Assembly: GCA_031261385.1 (NCBI GenBank)
Contig: JAISJS010000112.1
Location: 1 to 7,103, forward strand
Direction: 5' to 3'
DNA: 7,103 bases
Origin: Treponema sp.
GTDB lineage: Bacteria > Spirochaetota > Spirochaetia > Treponematales > Breznakiellaceae
In this document: in pieces, positions 1 through 5,987 of the stretch
How the letters are laid out: each line of letters starts with the position of its first letter
Position numbering within the stretch: the first letter of the stretch is position 1
Made by a program: the position numbers and the translations under genes
Notes under the pieces: generated by a model
Databases searched by the model: none
What the model saw: the letters and a program-made list of their open reading frames with translations, nothing else
What the model was told of the DNA's origin: nothing

Positions 1-1158
1 ATCGGTAACCGCCGCAAGCTCGCCGCTGCCCGCTGCGGGGACAAAGGCCCCGCCCTGCTGCACGAGCCGGCGGGCTTCGCTCTTGGTGGGGGCCAGGCCC
101 GCGTCGGTAAAGAGGTCCACCACCTTGTAGCCCGCTTCAAAGCGGGAACGGGGCAATTCCGTTTGGGGCATGGCGCTTTTGTCGCCGCCCCGGGCGCCGC
201 CGCCGAAGGCCGCTTTCGCCCCGGAGAGGGCCTTATCAGCCTCATCCTTACCGTGAATCAGGGCGGTCACTTCCCAGGCAAGCCGCTCCTTGGCCTCGTT
301 GGGATTTTTCCCGGGCGCGCAAAGCGCTTCGCACTCATCCTCGGAAAGAAACGTAAACATCAAAAGAAAGCGGCGAATATCGGCGTCCTGAACATTCCGC
401 CAGTACTGGAAAAAGTCGTAGGGACTGGTGATTTCAGGATCAAGAAACAGGGCGCCCTTTTCGGTTTTGCCCATTTTTTTGCCGTCGGCAGTGGTCACGA
501 GGGGAAAGGTCATGCCAAAAACTTCGGCGCCCTCGACGCGGCGGACAAGTTCCGCCCCGGCGACAATATTCCCCCACTGATCATCCCCGCCAATCTGGAG
601 ACGGCAGCCGTAACGGCGGTACAGTTCAAGAAAATCGTAGCTCTGGAGTAACTGGTAATTAAACTCGATAAAAGAAAGGCCGGTCTCCATCCGCATCTTG
701 TACGCCTCAAAACTCAGCATACGGTTGACGGAAAAATGGCTCCCAATCTCGCGCAGAAAGTCGATATAATTAAGGTCTGCAAGCCAATCCTTGTTATTGG
801 CGGTACGGGCGGTATCATCATCAAAGCCGATAAAGCGGTCAAGCTGGGCGCGTATCGAAGCGGTATTTGCATCAAGGATTTCGTAGCTCAGCATTTTCCG
901 CATTTCACTTTTCCCCGAAGGGTCCCCGATACGGGCAGTCCCGCCGCCTATAAGGGCTATCCCCTTCTGCCCCGCTGTGCGGAGGTGGCGGTAGGCAAAA
1001 AAGGGCACCATGTGGCCGATATGAAGAGAAGGTCCTGTGGGGTCGCAGCCAACGTAAAACGTTACAGGGCCGGTCTCCATCAATTTTGAAAGCCCTTCTG
1101 CATCGGTACACTGCTTAAAAAAGCCCCGTCTTTTTAAATTCTCAAGCGCCGGATTCAT
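1..1158 (-). CDS. tyrS: Tyrosyl-tRNA synthetase (partial, C-terminus cut by window edge)
   Basis: Class I aminoacyl-tRNA synthetase that charges tRNA-Tyr with tyrosine in the cytoplasm. I translated 386 codons in frame from ATG at 1158 to base 1 with no stop. The ATP-binding HIGH motif is HIGH at residues 46-49, after FYVGCDPTGPSL. The tyrosine-pocket segments are NYQLLQSYDF (167-176) and LQIGGDDQWGN (187-197). The KMSKS loop appears as KMGKT (228-232), the variant form usual for bacterial TyrS. The last residues, about 350 onward (GLAPTKSEARRLVQQGG), are the start of the C-terminal S4 RNA-binding domain; roughly 20-35 residues are probably missing, given a family length near 400-420. The start is supported by a GGAGG ribosome site at 1164-1168, five bases before the ATG. 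It is transcribed away from the VOC/SGNH pair. No T-box leader is visible. The identification is secure. Confidence 0.97.
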   Translation of the reverse strand, partial: MNPALENLKRRGFFKQCTDAEGLSKLMETGPVTFYVGCDPTGPSLHIGHMVPFFAYRHLRTAGQKGIALIGGGTARIGDPSGKSEMRKMLSYEILDANTASIRAQLDRFIGFDDDTARTANNKDWLADLNYIDFLREIGSHFSVNRMLSFEAYKMRMETGLSFIEFNYQLLQSYDFLELYRRYGCRLQIGGDDQWGNIVAGAELVRRVEGAEVFGMTFPLVTTADGKKMGKTEKGALFLDPEITSPYDFFQYWRNVQDADIRRFLLMFTFLSEDECEALCAPGKNPNEAKERLAWEVTALIHGKDEADKALSGAKAAFGGGARGGDKSAMPQTELPRSRFEAGYKVVDLFTDAGLAPTKSEARRLVQQGGAFVPAAGSGELAAVTD

Positions 1159-1179
1159 GTTTTCCTCCGTAATCATTCT

Positions 1180-1185
1180 ATTATA
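1180..1185 (-). promoter_or_regulatory. Candidate -10 element of tyrS
   Basis: A perfect TATAAT reads on the minus strand, 21 bases upstream of the tyrS ATG. The expected -35 position at 17-base spacing holds TGCCTT, a poor match, so only the -10 is supported. If it is used, the leader is only about 15 bases long and little more than the ribosome-binding site. Confidence 0.45.
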
Positions 1186-1193
1186 TTAAGCCA

Positions 1194-1222
1194 TTGAACG
1201 CCAAGGCATTAACGGGTATCAT
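1194..1222 (+). promoter_or_regulatory. Candidate sigma-70 promoter of the VOC-SGNH operon
   Basis: TTGAAC at 1194-1199 and TATCAT at 1217-1222 are separated by exactly 17 bases, a good housekeeping-type promoter. Transcription would begin near 1229, about 25 bases before the ATG at 1254. It lies back to back with the tyrS promoter: the -35 region expected for tyrS falls between these two hexamers, so polymerases on the two strands could interfere. Confidence 0.5.
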
Positions 1223-1253
1223 TTTCTTATTCAGCAAAGCAAAGGAGTATTGT

Positions 1254-1640
1254 ATGGCATTCAATGGATTTCATCACATCGGATTGTGGGTAAAGGATTC
1301 ACAAAAGAGTTTTGATTTTTATACCAAAGGTTTGGGGGGAAAGGTGGTTCACAGTTTTCCCACGGCGGATACCCATCAAACCGTATACCTTGTAGACCTT
1401 GGAAACAATGCGGTAATCGAGATTATCCCGCGGGGTAACGGTGAAGAAGAAAAAGACGCCCATTGGGTCCATGTGGCAATCCGCACGGATGACGCGCGGG
1501 CCGCTTACGAAACTGCCGTCAAGGCAGGCGCAGAATCCCGGCAGGAACCCAAAGATCAGCAGCTTGGAACCATGGCCGTCGTCAATGCCTTTGTCTACGG
1601 TCCTGACCGCGAAGTGATTGAACTCTTTCAGGTAAAATAA
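1254..1640 (+). CDS. VOC / glyoxalase-bleomycin resistance superfamily protein
   Basis: A 128-residue protein with the two-module beta-alpha-beta-beta-beta vicinal oxygen chelate fold. Module 1 opens with FHHIGLWVKD (6-15) and module 2 with WVHVAIRTDD (71-80). The four usual metal-ligand positions are all filled: H8, E56 (in VIEII), H73 and E123 (in VIELF), the arrangement seen in glyoxalase I-type and dioxygenase-type members. Length is normal for a single-domain VOC protein that dimerises. The ATG at 1254 is chosen because AAAGGAG at 1241-1247 sits six bases upstream; an in-frame TTG at 1194 would put a poor extension before the fold and lies in the predicted -35 box. The substrate cannot be told from sequence: glyoxalase, isomerase/epimerase or lyase activity are all possible. 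Its stop overlaps the start of the SGNH hydrolase, so the two are probably made together. Confidence 0.88.
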   Translation: MAFNGFHHIGLWVKDSQKSFDFYTKGLGGKVVHSFPTADTHQTVYLVDLGNNAVIEIIPRGNGEEEKDAHWVHVAIRTDDARAAYETAVKAGAESRQEPKDQQLGTMAVVNAFVYGPDREVIELFQVK

Positions 1641-2281
1641 TGAAAACAATTCTTTGCTACGGCGATTCCAATACCTGGGGCCATAACCCCCGGACCAAAG
1701 AGCGTTACGATCATAAAACCCGCTGGCCCATGGTACTAAAAAGTCTTCTTAATAAAGGCTGTGCCGAAGACGATCCTGACTGGTGGATAGTAGAGGAAGG
1801 ACTCTGCGGCAGAACAAGCTGCAGGGAAGATGATGTTGAGGGTGACCGTAACGGCCTCCGCCAGCTTATCCCTATCCTCGAAAGTCATAAACCATTGGAC
1901 ATCGTCATCGTGCTGCTTGGCACCAATGACCTTAAGATCCGTTTCCGGCCCACGCCTTATGATATAGCGCGGGGAGCGCAGCGGATCGTTACCGCCGTTC
2001 AGGATTCCCGCACCGGTCCCGGGAATACAAGCCCAAAGGTCATTATGATTTGTCCGCCGCCCACGGTGGAGGCCGATGGTTTTAAACATCTGTTTGGGAA
2101 CAGCGTAGAACTTTCCAAACAGCTTCCGCCTCAGTTCGAGGCTCTGGCCAAAGAAAGCGGCGCAATTTTTCTTGATGCGGGAAAGCATATCAAGACCAGT
2201 ACTGCCGACGGCATTCATCTGGAACCGGAGGATCATAGAAAATTGGCGGAAGCGGTTGCGGAGATCGTAAAGACACTTTAA
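1640..2281 (+). CDS. SGNH/GDSL-family hydrolase, arylesterase-like
   Basis: A 213-residue single-domain serine esterase or acyltransferase of the SGNH superfamily, predicted cytoplasmic because no signal peptide is seen. Block I is YGDSNTWG (7-14) with nucleophile S10; the usual Leu of GDSL is Asn here. Block II is in EEGLCGRTS (52-60), supplying an oxyanion-hole Gly. Block III is LLGTNDLK (92-99) with N96. Block V is DGIHLEPEDH (190-199) with D190 and H193. The catalytic triad and oxyanion-hole residues are therefore complete. The pattern CYGDSNTWG, WP/T..L, EEGL.(G/A)RT, P.DIVIVLLGTNDLK and DGIH resembles, from memory, the Mycobacterium smegmatis arylesterase/acyltransferase group. ATG at 1640 shares one base with the TAA of the VOC gene, implying translational coupling. 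The natural ester is unknown. Confidence 0.9.
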   Translation: MKTILCYGDSNTWGHNPRTKERYDHKTRWPMVLKSLLNKGCAEDDPDWWIVEEGLCGRTSCREDDVEGDRNGLRQLIPILESHKPLDIVIVLLGTNDLKIRFRPTPYDIARGAQRIVTAVQDSRTGPGNTSPKVIMICPPPTVEADGFKHLFGNSVELSKQLPPQFEALAKESGAIFLDAGKHIKTSTADGIHLEPEDHRKLAEAVAEIVKTL

Positions 2282-2289
2282 AACGTACG

Positions 2290-3003
2290 CTATTGCCGTA
2301 TTATTGTTACCGTATCGTCAAATGCATCCGCTTCAAGAGAAGTAACAGAGTTGGGAACAGTTACTGTTGTCAGCTGATTGCCCTGAAACACGCAATGACC
2401 AATAAAAGTGACAGAGTCCGGAATAGTTACCGAGGTTAATGGGTTATCACGAAATGCATAGGTTTCGATGAACGTAACCGAATTCGGTATGGTTACCGAG
2501 GTTAATTTGTTGTCACGAAACGCGGAATTTCTGATGCCAACTATCGACCTGGGTATAGTTATTGATGTCAAGTGATTATGGTAAAATGCATATTGTCCGA
2601 TTTCAATAACAGAATCAGGAATGGTAACCGATGCCAACTGGTTCCAGGAAAATGCATTAAATCCGATTTGGGTAACAGACTTGGGAATAATTACCGAGGT
2701 GAATTGATTCCAGAAAAATGCGTACTTTCCGATTTTGGTAACAGATCTGGGAATGGTTACCGAAGTCAATTCACTTAAAGAAAACGCCGAATCGCCAATT
2801 TCGGTAACAGGTATATTGCCGATTTTTTTAGGTATGCGGACATCTTTTTCCGTCCCCGTATATCCGGTAATCGTAATGGTTTTTTTACCGGTTCCCTGTA
2901 TTTCAATTTTAAAATCACCGGGATTTTGCCCCTGTTTTCCGCAGGACACAAAACACACACCGACAAATAAAACAAAAAATAAACGCTTCCCGATCATTTT
3001 CAT
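2290..3003 (-). CDS. BspA/TpLRR-type leucine-rich-repeat lipoprotein
   Basis: A 237-residue protein, probably membrane-anchored and facing the periplasm or cell surface. Residues 1-20 form a signal peptide (basic MKMIGKR, then hydrophobic FFVLFVGVCF) ending in FVSC, with C21 as the likely lipidated cysteine; this relaxed lipobox is typical of spirochaetes. A short beta-rich spacer (about 30-70) follows. Then come seven 22-residue repeats with L-T-S-V-T-I-P-x-S-V-T-x-I-G-x-x-A-F as core, beginning at residues 79, 101, 123, 145, 167, 189 and 211. These fit LRR_5 repeats as in Bacteroides BspA and treponemal LRR proteins, which are linked to adhesion and protein-protein contacts. The ATG at 3003 overlaps the stop of the upstream cyclase-like gene (ATGA); GGGGAAG just upstream serves as ribosome site. 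The gene is visibly more AT-rich than its neighbours. The binding partner is unknown. Confidence 0.88.
   Translation of the reverse strand: MKMIGKRLFFVLFVGVCFVSCGKQGQNPGDFKIEIQGTGKKTITITGYTGTEKDVRIPKKIGNIPVTEIGDSAFSLSELTSVTIPRSVTKIGKYAFFWNQFTSVIIPKSVTQIGFNAFSWNQLASVTIPDSVIEIGQYAFYHNHLTSITIPRSIVGIRNSAFRDNKLTSVTIPNSVTFIETYAFRDNPLTSVTIPDSVTFIGHCVFQGNQLTTVTVPNSVTSLEADAFDDTVTIIRQ
2308..2769 (-). repeat. Seven tandem 66-bp coding repeats (22-residue LRR units)
   Basis: The LRR coding region is a tandem array with 66-bp period. Neighbouring units remain similar in DNA as well as protein: the segment GTTACCGAGGTTAAT on the plus strand recurs in adjacent units near 2428 and 2494, with close variants elsewhere. 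Such an array can gain or lose whole units in frame by recombination or slippage. The last unit (residues 211-232) is the most diverged, as expected for a capping repeat. Confidence 0.85.
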
Positions 3004-4508
3004 TTCTTCCCCGAATGTAATGTAAAGACCATCTTTTCCTGGTATTTTTTAATCAGGTTATACCAAAGGGCTTTCTTTTTGGTTATTGCATTACTCTTGC
3101 GGCCTATCCCCTTGAGTTTTTCATATATGACAGTGGCATTTTTTGCCGCCTGCCAGGTTTTATAATAATTACCGGTAAAAATCGTGGCGGCCTTATCGTC
3201 AATTTCCTTGTCGATGGATTTGTTGTAGGAATCCAGCAAAATATCGTATTTATCGGTTATCCCTTTTATATAATCCAGAACAAGCCGGTCAAAACTCGGG
3301 ATCATTTCGATAATGTTGATGAAATTGTGGAGTATTTCAACGGCAGTAATATAATCTTCATCATGCAGATAGGCTTTAAGCCCGATGTTGCAAAGCTGTA
3401 CGACGGAGTCGTTGGTGATGGTCTGCATTCCGCTGATCGGCTTGAGGGGAGTTACGTTGAACGGCTGCATCTCCCTGGCGGCTTTGGAAATAAGTTCCAT
3501 CATATCCATGAATATTCGCTGTTCCCAAAGGTTTTCCTTGATGGAACCAAAGAGGCGGACCATTTCCTCGCTGAAATTTTCCTTGTAACGATCCTCCGGT
3601 TTAAAAACCGCCTCGCAGGAGGGAAGCTGAACTCCCTTAAATTCTATCATCCCCGTATCAAAGAAATAAACGGCGTTGTTCCGGGCAAGACTGCATTTTT
3701 CGCCGACATTCTCCTTCTGAAAATTCATGTACACCTGTTTGGTAACCATGACCCGTGATTCCCGTGCGGAAAGCTCATTGGCCCGTGTCTGGAGCCGCGC
3801 CCCGGTATTAAGGAGGAACCCCGCAAGATTGCCCTGTTCTGTTATGATGAGGGGGCTCGACGTATTCCCCCCGGTGATACCTGCAGTCATTTTAAAAACC
3901 GGCAGCACTGCAGTATCCCCGACACGCTTTGTGGGGATGGCAAGATCATCCACCACATTGGTCTTGCTGAAAAAGTCGATAATTCCAAGGGTCGCAGTAA
4001 GGGCATCGGTGGCGGTGGCGGCTACCAGTACGATTTCATCCCCCCGCTCCCGCTGGCTTACCGCGCCGCATTGACGGGAAATATTCTGAATCTCGTTATA
4101 GATGGCCCGGTCCAGGGTATGCTGAAGGGAAAGGTTTTTCCGGGAATCCTGGCAGAATTTGGTATACCCGTGAATGTCCATCATCGAAATATAGAGATTT
4201 GACACGGTGAGCGTATCTTTAAGGTCCCCCGCTTCGGGGAAGTTTTTATCGGCAATGACGAGTTCCCGCCAGAGTCTCCGGTGGGTTGCAAGGGAAATTC
4301 CGGCAAAAAAGCCCCAATAAAGCCGTTTAATCAGCTCAAAACAGCGCATAATCACCGGCTGAGAGCGCTTGTCCCTGAGTACGGGGGCGGCATATTCCTT
4401 TAACTGGGAGAATTTGACAAATTCCCTGTTCAGAATTTTATCATACAGAAAAGAGAATAATTCATTGTCAGAAACTGTTTCGTTATACTCGGTTAAATCT
4501 TTCACCAC
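3000..4508 (-). CDS. Class III adenylate/guanylate cyclase-domain protein
   Basis: A 502-residue protein with no signal peptide or clear membrane helix. Residues 1-100 are a helical N-terminal region I cannot assign. Residues about 103-303 match a class III cyclase catalytic domain in order: MMDIHGYTKF (109-118) with metal-binding D111; RERGDEIVLVA (153-163) with second metal-binding D157; MTAGITGGN (207-215), equivalent to the conserved glycine-rich strand; LLNTGARLQ (232-240) with the transition-state pair N234 and R238; and EFKGVQLPSCEAVFKP (289-304), equivalent to the closing LKG..PV.VY segment. Residues 305-502 are helical and unassigned, perhaps TPR-like. The start is GTG at 4508, directly after an in-frame TGA; a second GTG follows at once, and no strong ribosome site is visible. 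It would make cAMP or cGMP if active; the base-selecting residues are not clear, so the product is undecided. Its stop overlaps the LRR lipoprotein start. Confidence 0.75.
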   Translation of the reverse strand: MVKDLTEYNETVSDNELFSFLYDKILNREFVKFSQLKEYAAPVLRDKRSQPVIMRCFELIKRLYWGFFAGISLATHRRLWRELVIADKNFPEAGDLKDTLTVSNLYISMMDIHGYTKFCQDSRKNLSLQHTLDRAIYNEIQNISRQCGAVSQRERGDEIVLVAATATDALTATLGIIDFFSKTNVVDDLAIPTKRVGDTAVLPVFKMTAGITGGNTSSPLIITEQGNLAGFLLNTGARLQTRANELSARESRVMVTKQVYMNFQKENVGEKCSLARNNAVYFFDTGMIEFKGVQLPSCEAVFKPEDRYKENFSEEMVRLFGSIKENLWEQRIFMDMMELISKAAREMQPFNVTPLKPISGMQTITNDSVVQLCNIGLKAYLHDEDYITAVEILHNFINIIEMIPSFDRLVLDYIKGITDKYDILLDSYNKSIDKEIDDKAATIFTGNYYKTWQAAKNATVIYEKLKGIGRKSNAITKKKALWYNLIKKYQEKMVFTLHSGKK

Positions 4509-4523
4509 TCACTTCTTTGTTTT

Positions 4524-4579
4524 AATATAGCACAAATCTCTTTTGTAATATAGTATTCGTAACCCCAATGTGGTATATT
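4524..4579. promoter_or_regulatory. Divergent intergenic region with paired extended -10-like elements
   Basis: The 87-base gap between the cyclase-like gene (minus) and the TPR gene (plus) has TGTGCTATATT on the minus strand (4534 to 4524) and TGTGGTATATT on the plus strand (4569-4579). Each is an extended -10 (TG-n-TATATT) facing its own gene. Neither has a convincing -35, and both would give leaders of about 10 bases, so the plus-strand one would start within the ribosome-binding site. Their assignment as real start sites is tentative. Confidence 0.35.
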
Positions 4580-4595
4580 TAGTAAAGGAGGGGTT

Positions 4596-5147
4596 ATGGA
4601 AACCGCAGCTTTTTTGAACGACTCCGGTATCGCACTGACTGAGGCAAACCGGCCCAATGAGGCGATTCCCCTGTTCCGCCAGGCCCTTGCCATGGAGCCT
4701 GAAAACCCCCTGCTCTGGCTGAACCTCGGCATCGCCCAGCAGCGTACCGGGGATTATGACGAAGCAATCAACAGTTTCCGGCGGGCGATTTTTATTGATG
4801 ACGGCCTTGCCGAAGCCCTGGTCTCCCTGGGGCTCATTTACTATGAGCTTGAACAGTTTGACGCGGCGGAGGAGTGTTACCAATCGGCCCTGATGCGGGA
4901 TGATTGTTCTCCCAAAACCTGGAATAACCTTGGGGTTTTGTATTTTGTGGAAGGGGCCTTTGAGGAAGCCCGCCATTGTTTTGAGGAGGCGATAAGCCTT
5001 TCACCCCTGTACTATGAGGCTCTTTTTAACATCAGGGATACCTGCAGGGAGCTTAAGGATTACCGGGCAGCCGCGGAATTTGAGCGTATCCTTTCGGGGG
5101 TTTCCGATTTTCGCGGTCCTGTTAACCATCCCGGCAGTATAGAGTAA
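4596..5147 (+). CDS. Tetratricopeptide-repeat protein
   Basis: A 183-residue protein made almost entirely of TPR units, with no signal peptide, so probably a cytoplasmic scaffold for protein contacts. Four good 34-residue repeats begin at about residues 4, 38, 72 and 106, each with the canonical W/Y-LG-A-G/Y-F-A pattern (for example LLWLNLGIAQQRTGDYDEAI and TWNNLGVLYFVEGAFEEA). A fifth, partial repeat runs from 140 to about 167, followed by a short non-repeat tail. The start at ATG 4596 is fixed by a strong AAAGGAGG site at 4584-4591. It is first in an operon with the YmdB-like gene, 12 bases from its stop to the next ATG. A family name more specific than TPR cannot be justified; its partner may be one of the two downstream proteins. 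Confidence 0.9.
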   Translation: METAAFLNDSGIALTEANRPNEAIPLFRQALAMEPENPLLWLNLGIAQQRTGDYDEAINSFRRAIFIDDGLAEALVSLGLIYYELEQFDAAEECYQSALMRDDCSPKTWNNLGVLYFVEGAFEEARHCFEEAISLSPLYYEALFNIRDTCRELKDYRAAAEFERILSGVSDFRGPVNHPGSIE

Positions 5148-5159
5148 GACGAAGTGTAA

Positions 5160-5987
5160 ATGAAAATACTTTATTGTGCCGAAGTGGTCGGAAAAACCGG
5201 AGTATACGCCTTTAAAAAAGGACTGCCGGAATTGAAGAAGCGCTTTTCCTGGGATTTTCTTGTCCTCTGCGCCGACGGCGCTACCGGCGGAAACGGTCTT
5301 GGGCGCAATCACGCCGCATACCTCCGCAAACTCGGGGCCAATGTGCTTACTACCGGCGAATGCTGTTTTTACAAAAAGGATCTCACCGAAAATATCGAAA
5401 AAATGCCCTATGTCCTGCGGCCGGAAAACCTTAATCCCGAAGCGCCGGGGTTTGGTTCCAGGATTTTTAAAACCGGGAATGAAAAAGTCGCCGTTGCCGT
5501 CCTTTTGGGCCAAAGCGGTTTTGGAAGGCTCCACGGCAACAATCCCTTTTCCATACTCCCCTCCCTGCTCGAACGGCTCCGCCAGGAAACCCCCTATGTG
5601 TTAATCGATTTTCATGCGGAGGCAACCGCGGAAAAAAAGACCCTTTTTGCCGCGGCAGACGGCCGCTGTTCCGCGGTAATCGGTTCCCACAACCGGGTTC
5701 AAACCGCCGATGAAGAGGTAATGCCTGAGGGAACCGCCGTCATCACCGACGCAGGCCGCACCGGCAGCATTCAATCCATAGGCGGCTGTGACGCCGCCTC
5801 CCGTATCCAGGAATACCTTTCAGGTATCCCCGACTGGACGCGTGACGCCTGGGAACAGCCTGAACTTCAGGGGGTCTTGATTGACATAGCCCCAAACGGA
5901 AAAGCCGTTTCGATAGAACGTATCAGGCAGAGTGTCCCCGAAGATACTATTAAGGAAGATACAACCAATGAAACGGCAGCAAATTGA
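5160..5987 (+). CDS. YmdB/TIGR00282-family metallophosphoesterase homologue with substituted active site
   Basis: A 275-residue protein that aligns over its whole length with Bacillus YmdB, a dinuclear-metal phosphodiesterase that cleaves 2',3'-cyclic nucleotides and affects biofilm and motility decisions. Family landmarks are clear: MKILYCAEVVGKTG (1-14), LRPENLNPEAPGFG (86-99), YVLIDFHAEATAEK (146-159), VIGSHNRVQTADEEVMPEGT (173-192) and ITDAGRTG (195-202). Against the B. subtilis sequence as I remember it, D8 is E8, E39 is D39, N40 is G40, N67 is E67 and catalytic H68 is C68. The first and second later histidines are kept (H152, H177), but the third (HTH) is R179. Most metal-binding positions are therefore altered, and activity may be lost or changed. 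Residues about 260-275 are an acidic tail overlapping the next gene by 20 bases. The ribosome site is weak (GAAG at 5151-5154), so coupling to the TPR gene is likely. Confidence 0.88.
   Translation: MKILYCAEVVGKTGVYAFKKGLPELKKRFSWDFLVLCADGATGGNGLGRNHAAYLRKLGANVLTTGECCFYKKDLTENIEKMPYVLRPENLNPEAPGFGSRIFKTGNEKVAVAVLLGQSGFGRLHGNNPFSILPSLLERLRQETPYVLIDFHAEATAEKKTLFAAADGRCSAVIGSHNRVQTADEEVMPEGTAVITDAGRTGSIQSIGGCDAASRIQEYLSGIPDWTRDAWEQPELQGVLIDIAPNGKAVSIERIRQSVPEDTIKEDTTNETAAN

Noticed and set aside
163..1089. Long open frames on the plus strand opposite tyrS
   Set aside because: They are antisense to a clear TyrS reading frame, have no ribosome-binding sites and give low-complexity Gly/Ala/Lys-rich products without family features.
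1159..1253. T-box or other riboswitch leader for tyrS
   Set aside because: The gap between the divergent genes is only 95 bases, and the predicted tyrS leader is about 15 bases; no T-box sequence or specifier stem is visible.
1194..1253. TTG start extending the VOC protein by 20 residues
   Set aside because: The extension precedes the fold, overlaps the predicted promoter, and a strong ribosome site points to ATG 1254.
2308..2769. Regular repeats that might suggest a CRISPR array
   Set aside because: The 66-bp period has no unique spacers and keeps an open frame encoding leucine-rich repeats.
4502..5534. Minus-strand open frames under the TPR and YmdB-like genes
   Set aside because: Both lie antisense to well-supported genes with recognisable domains on the plus strand and have no credible start signals.
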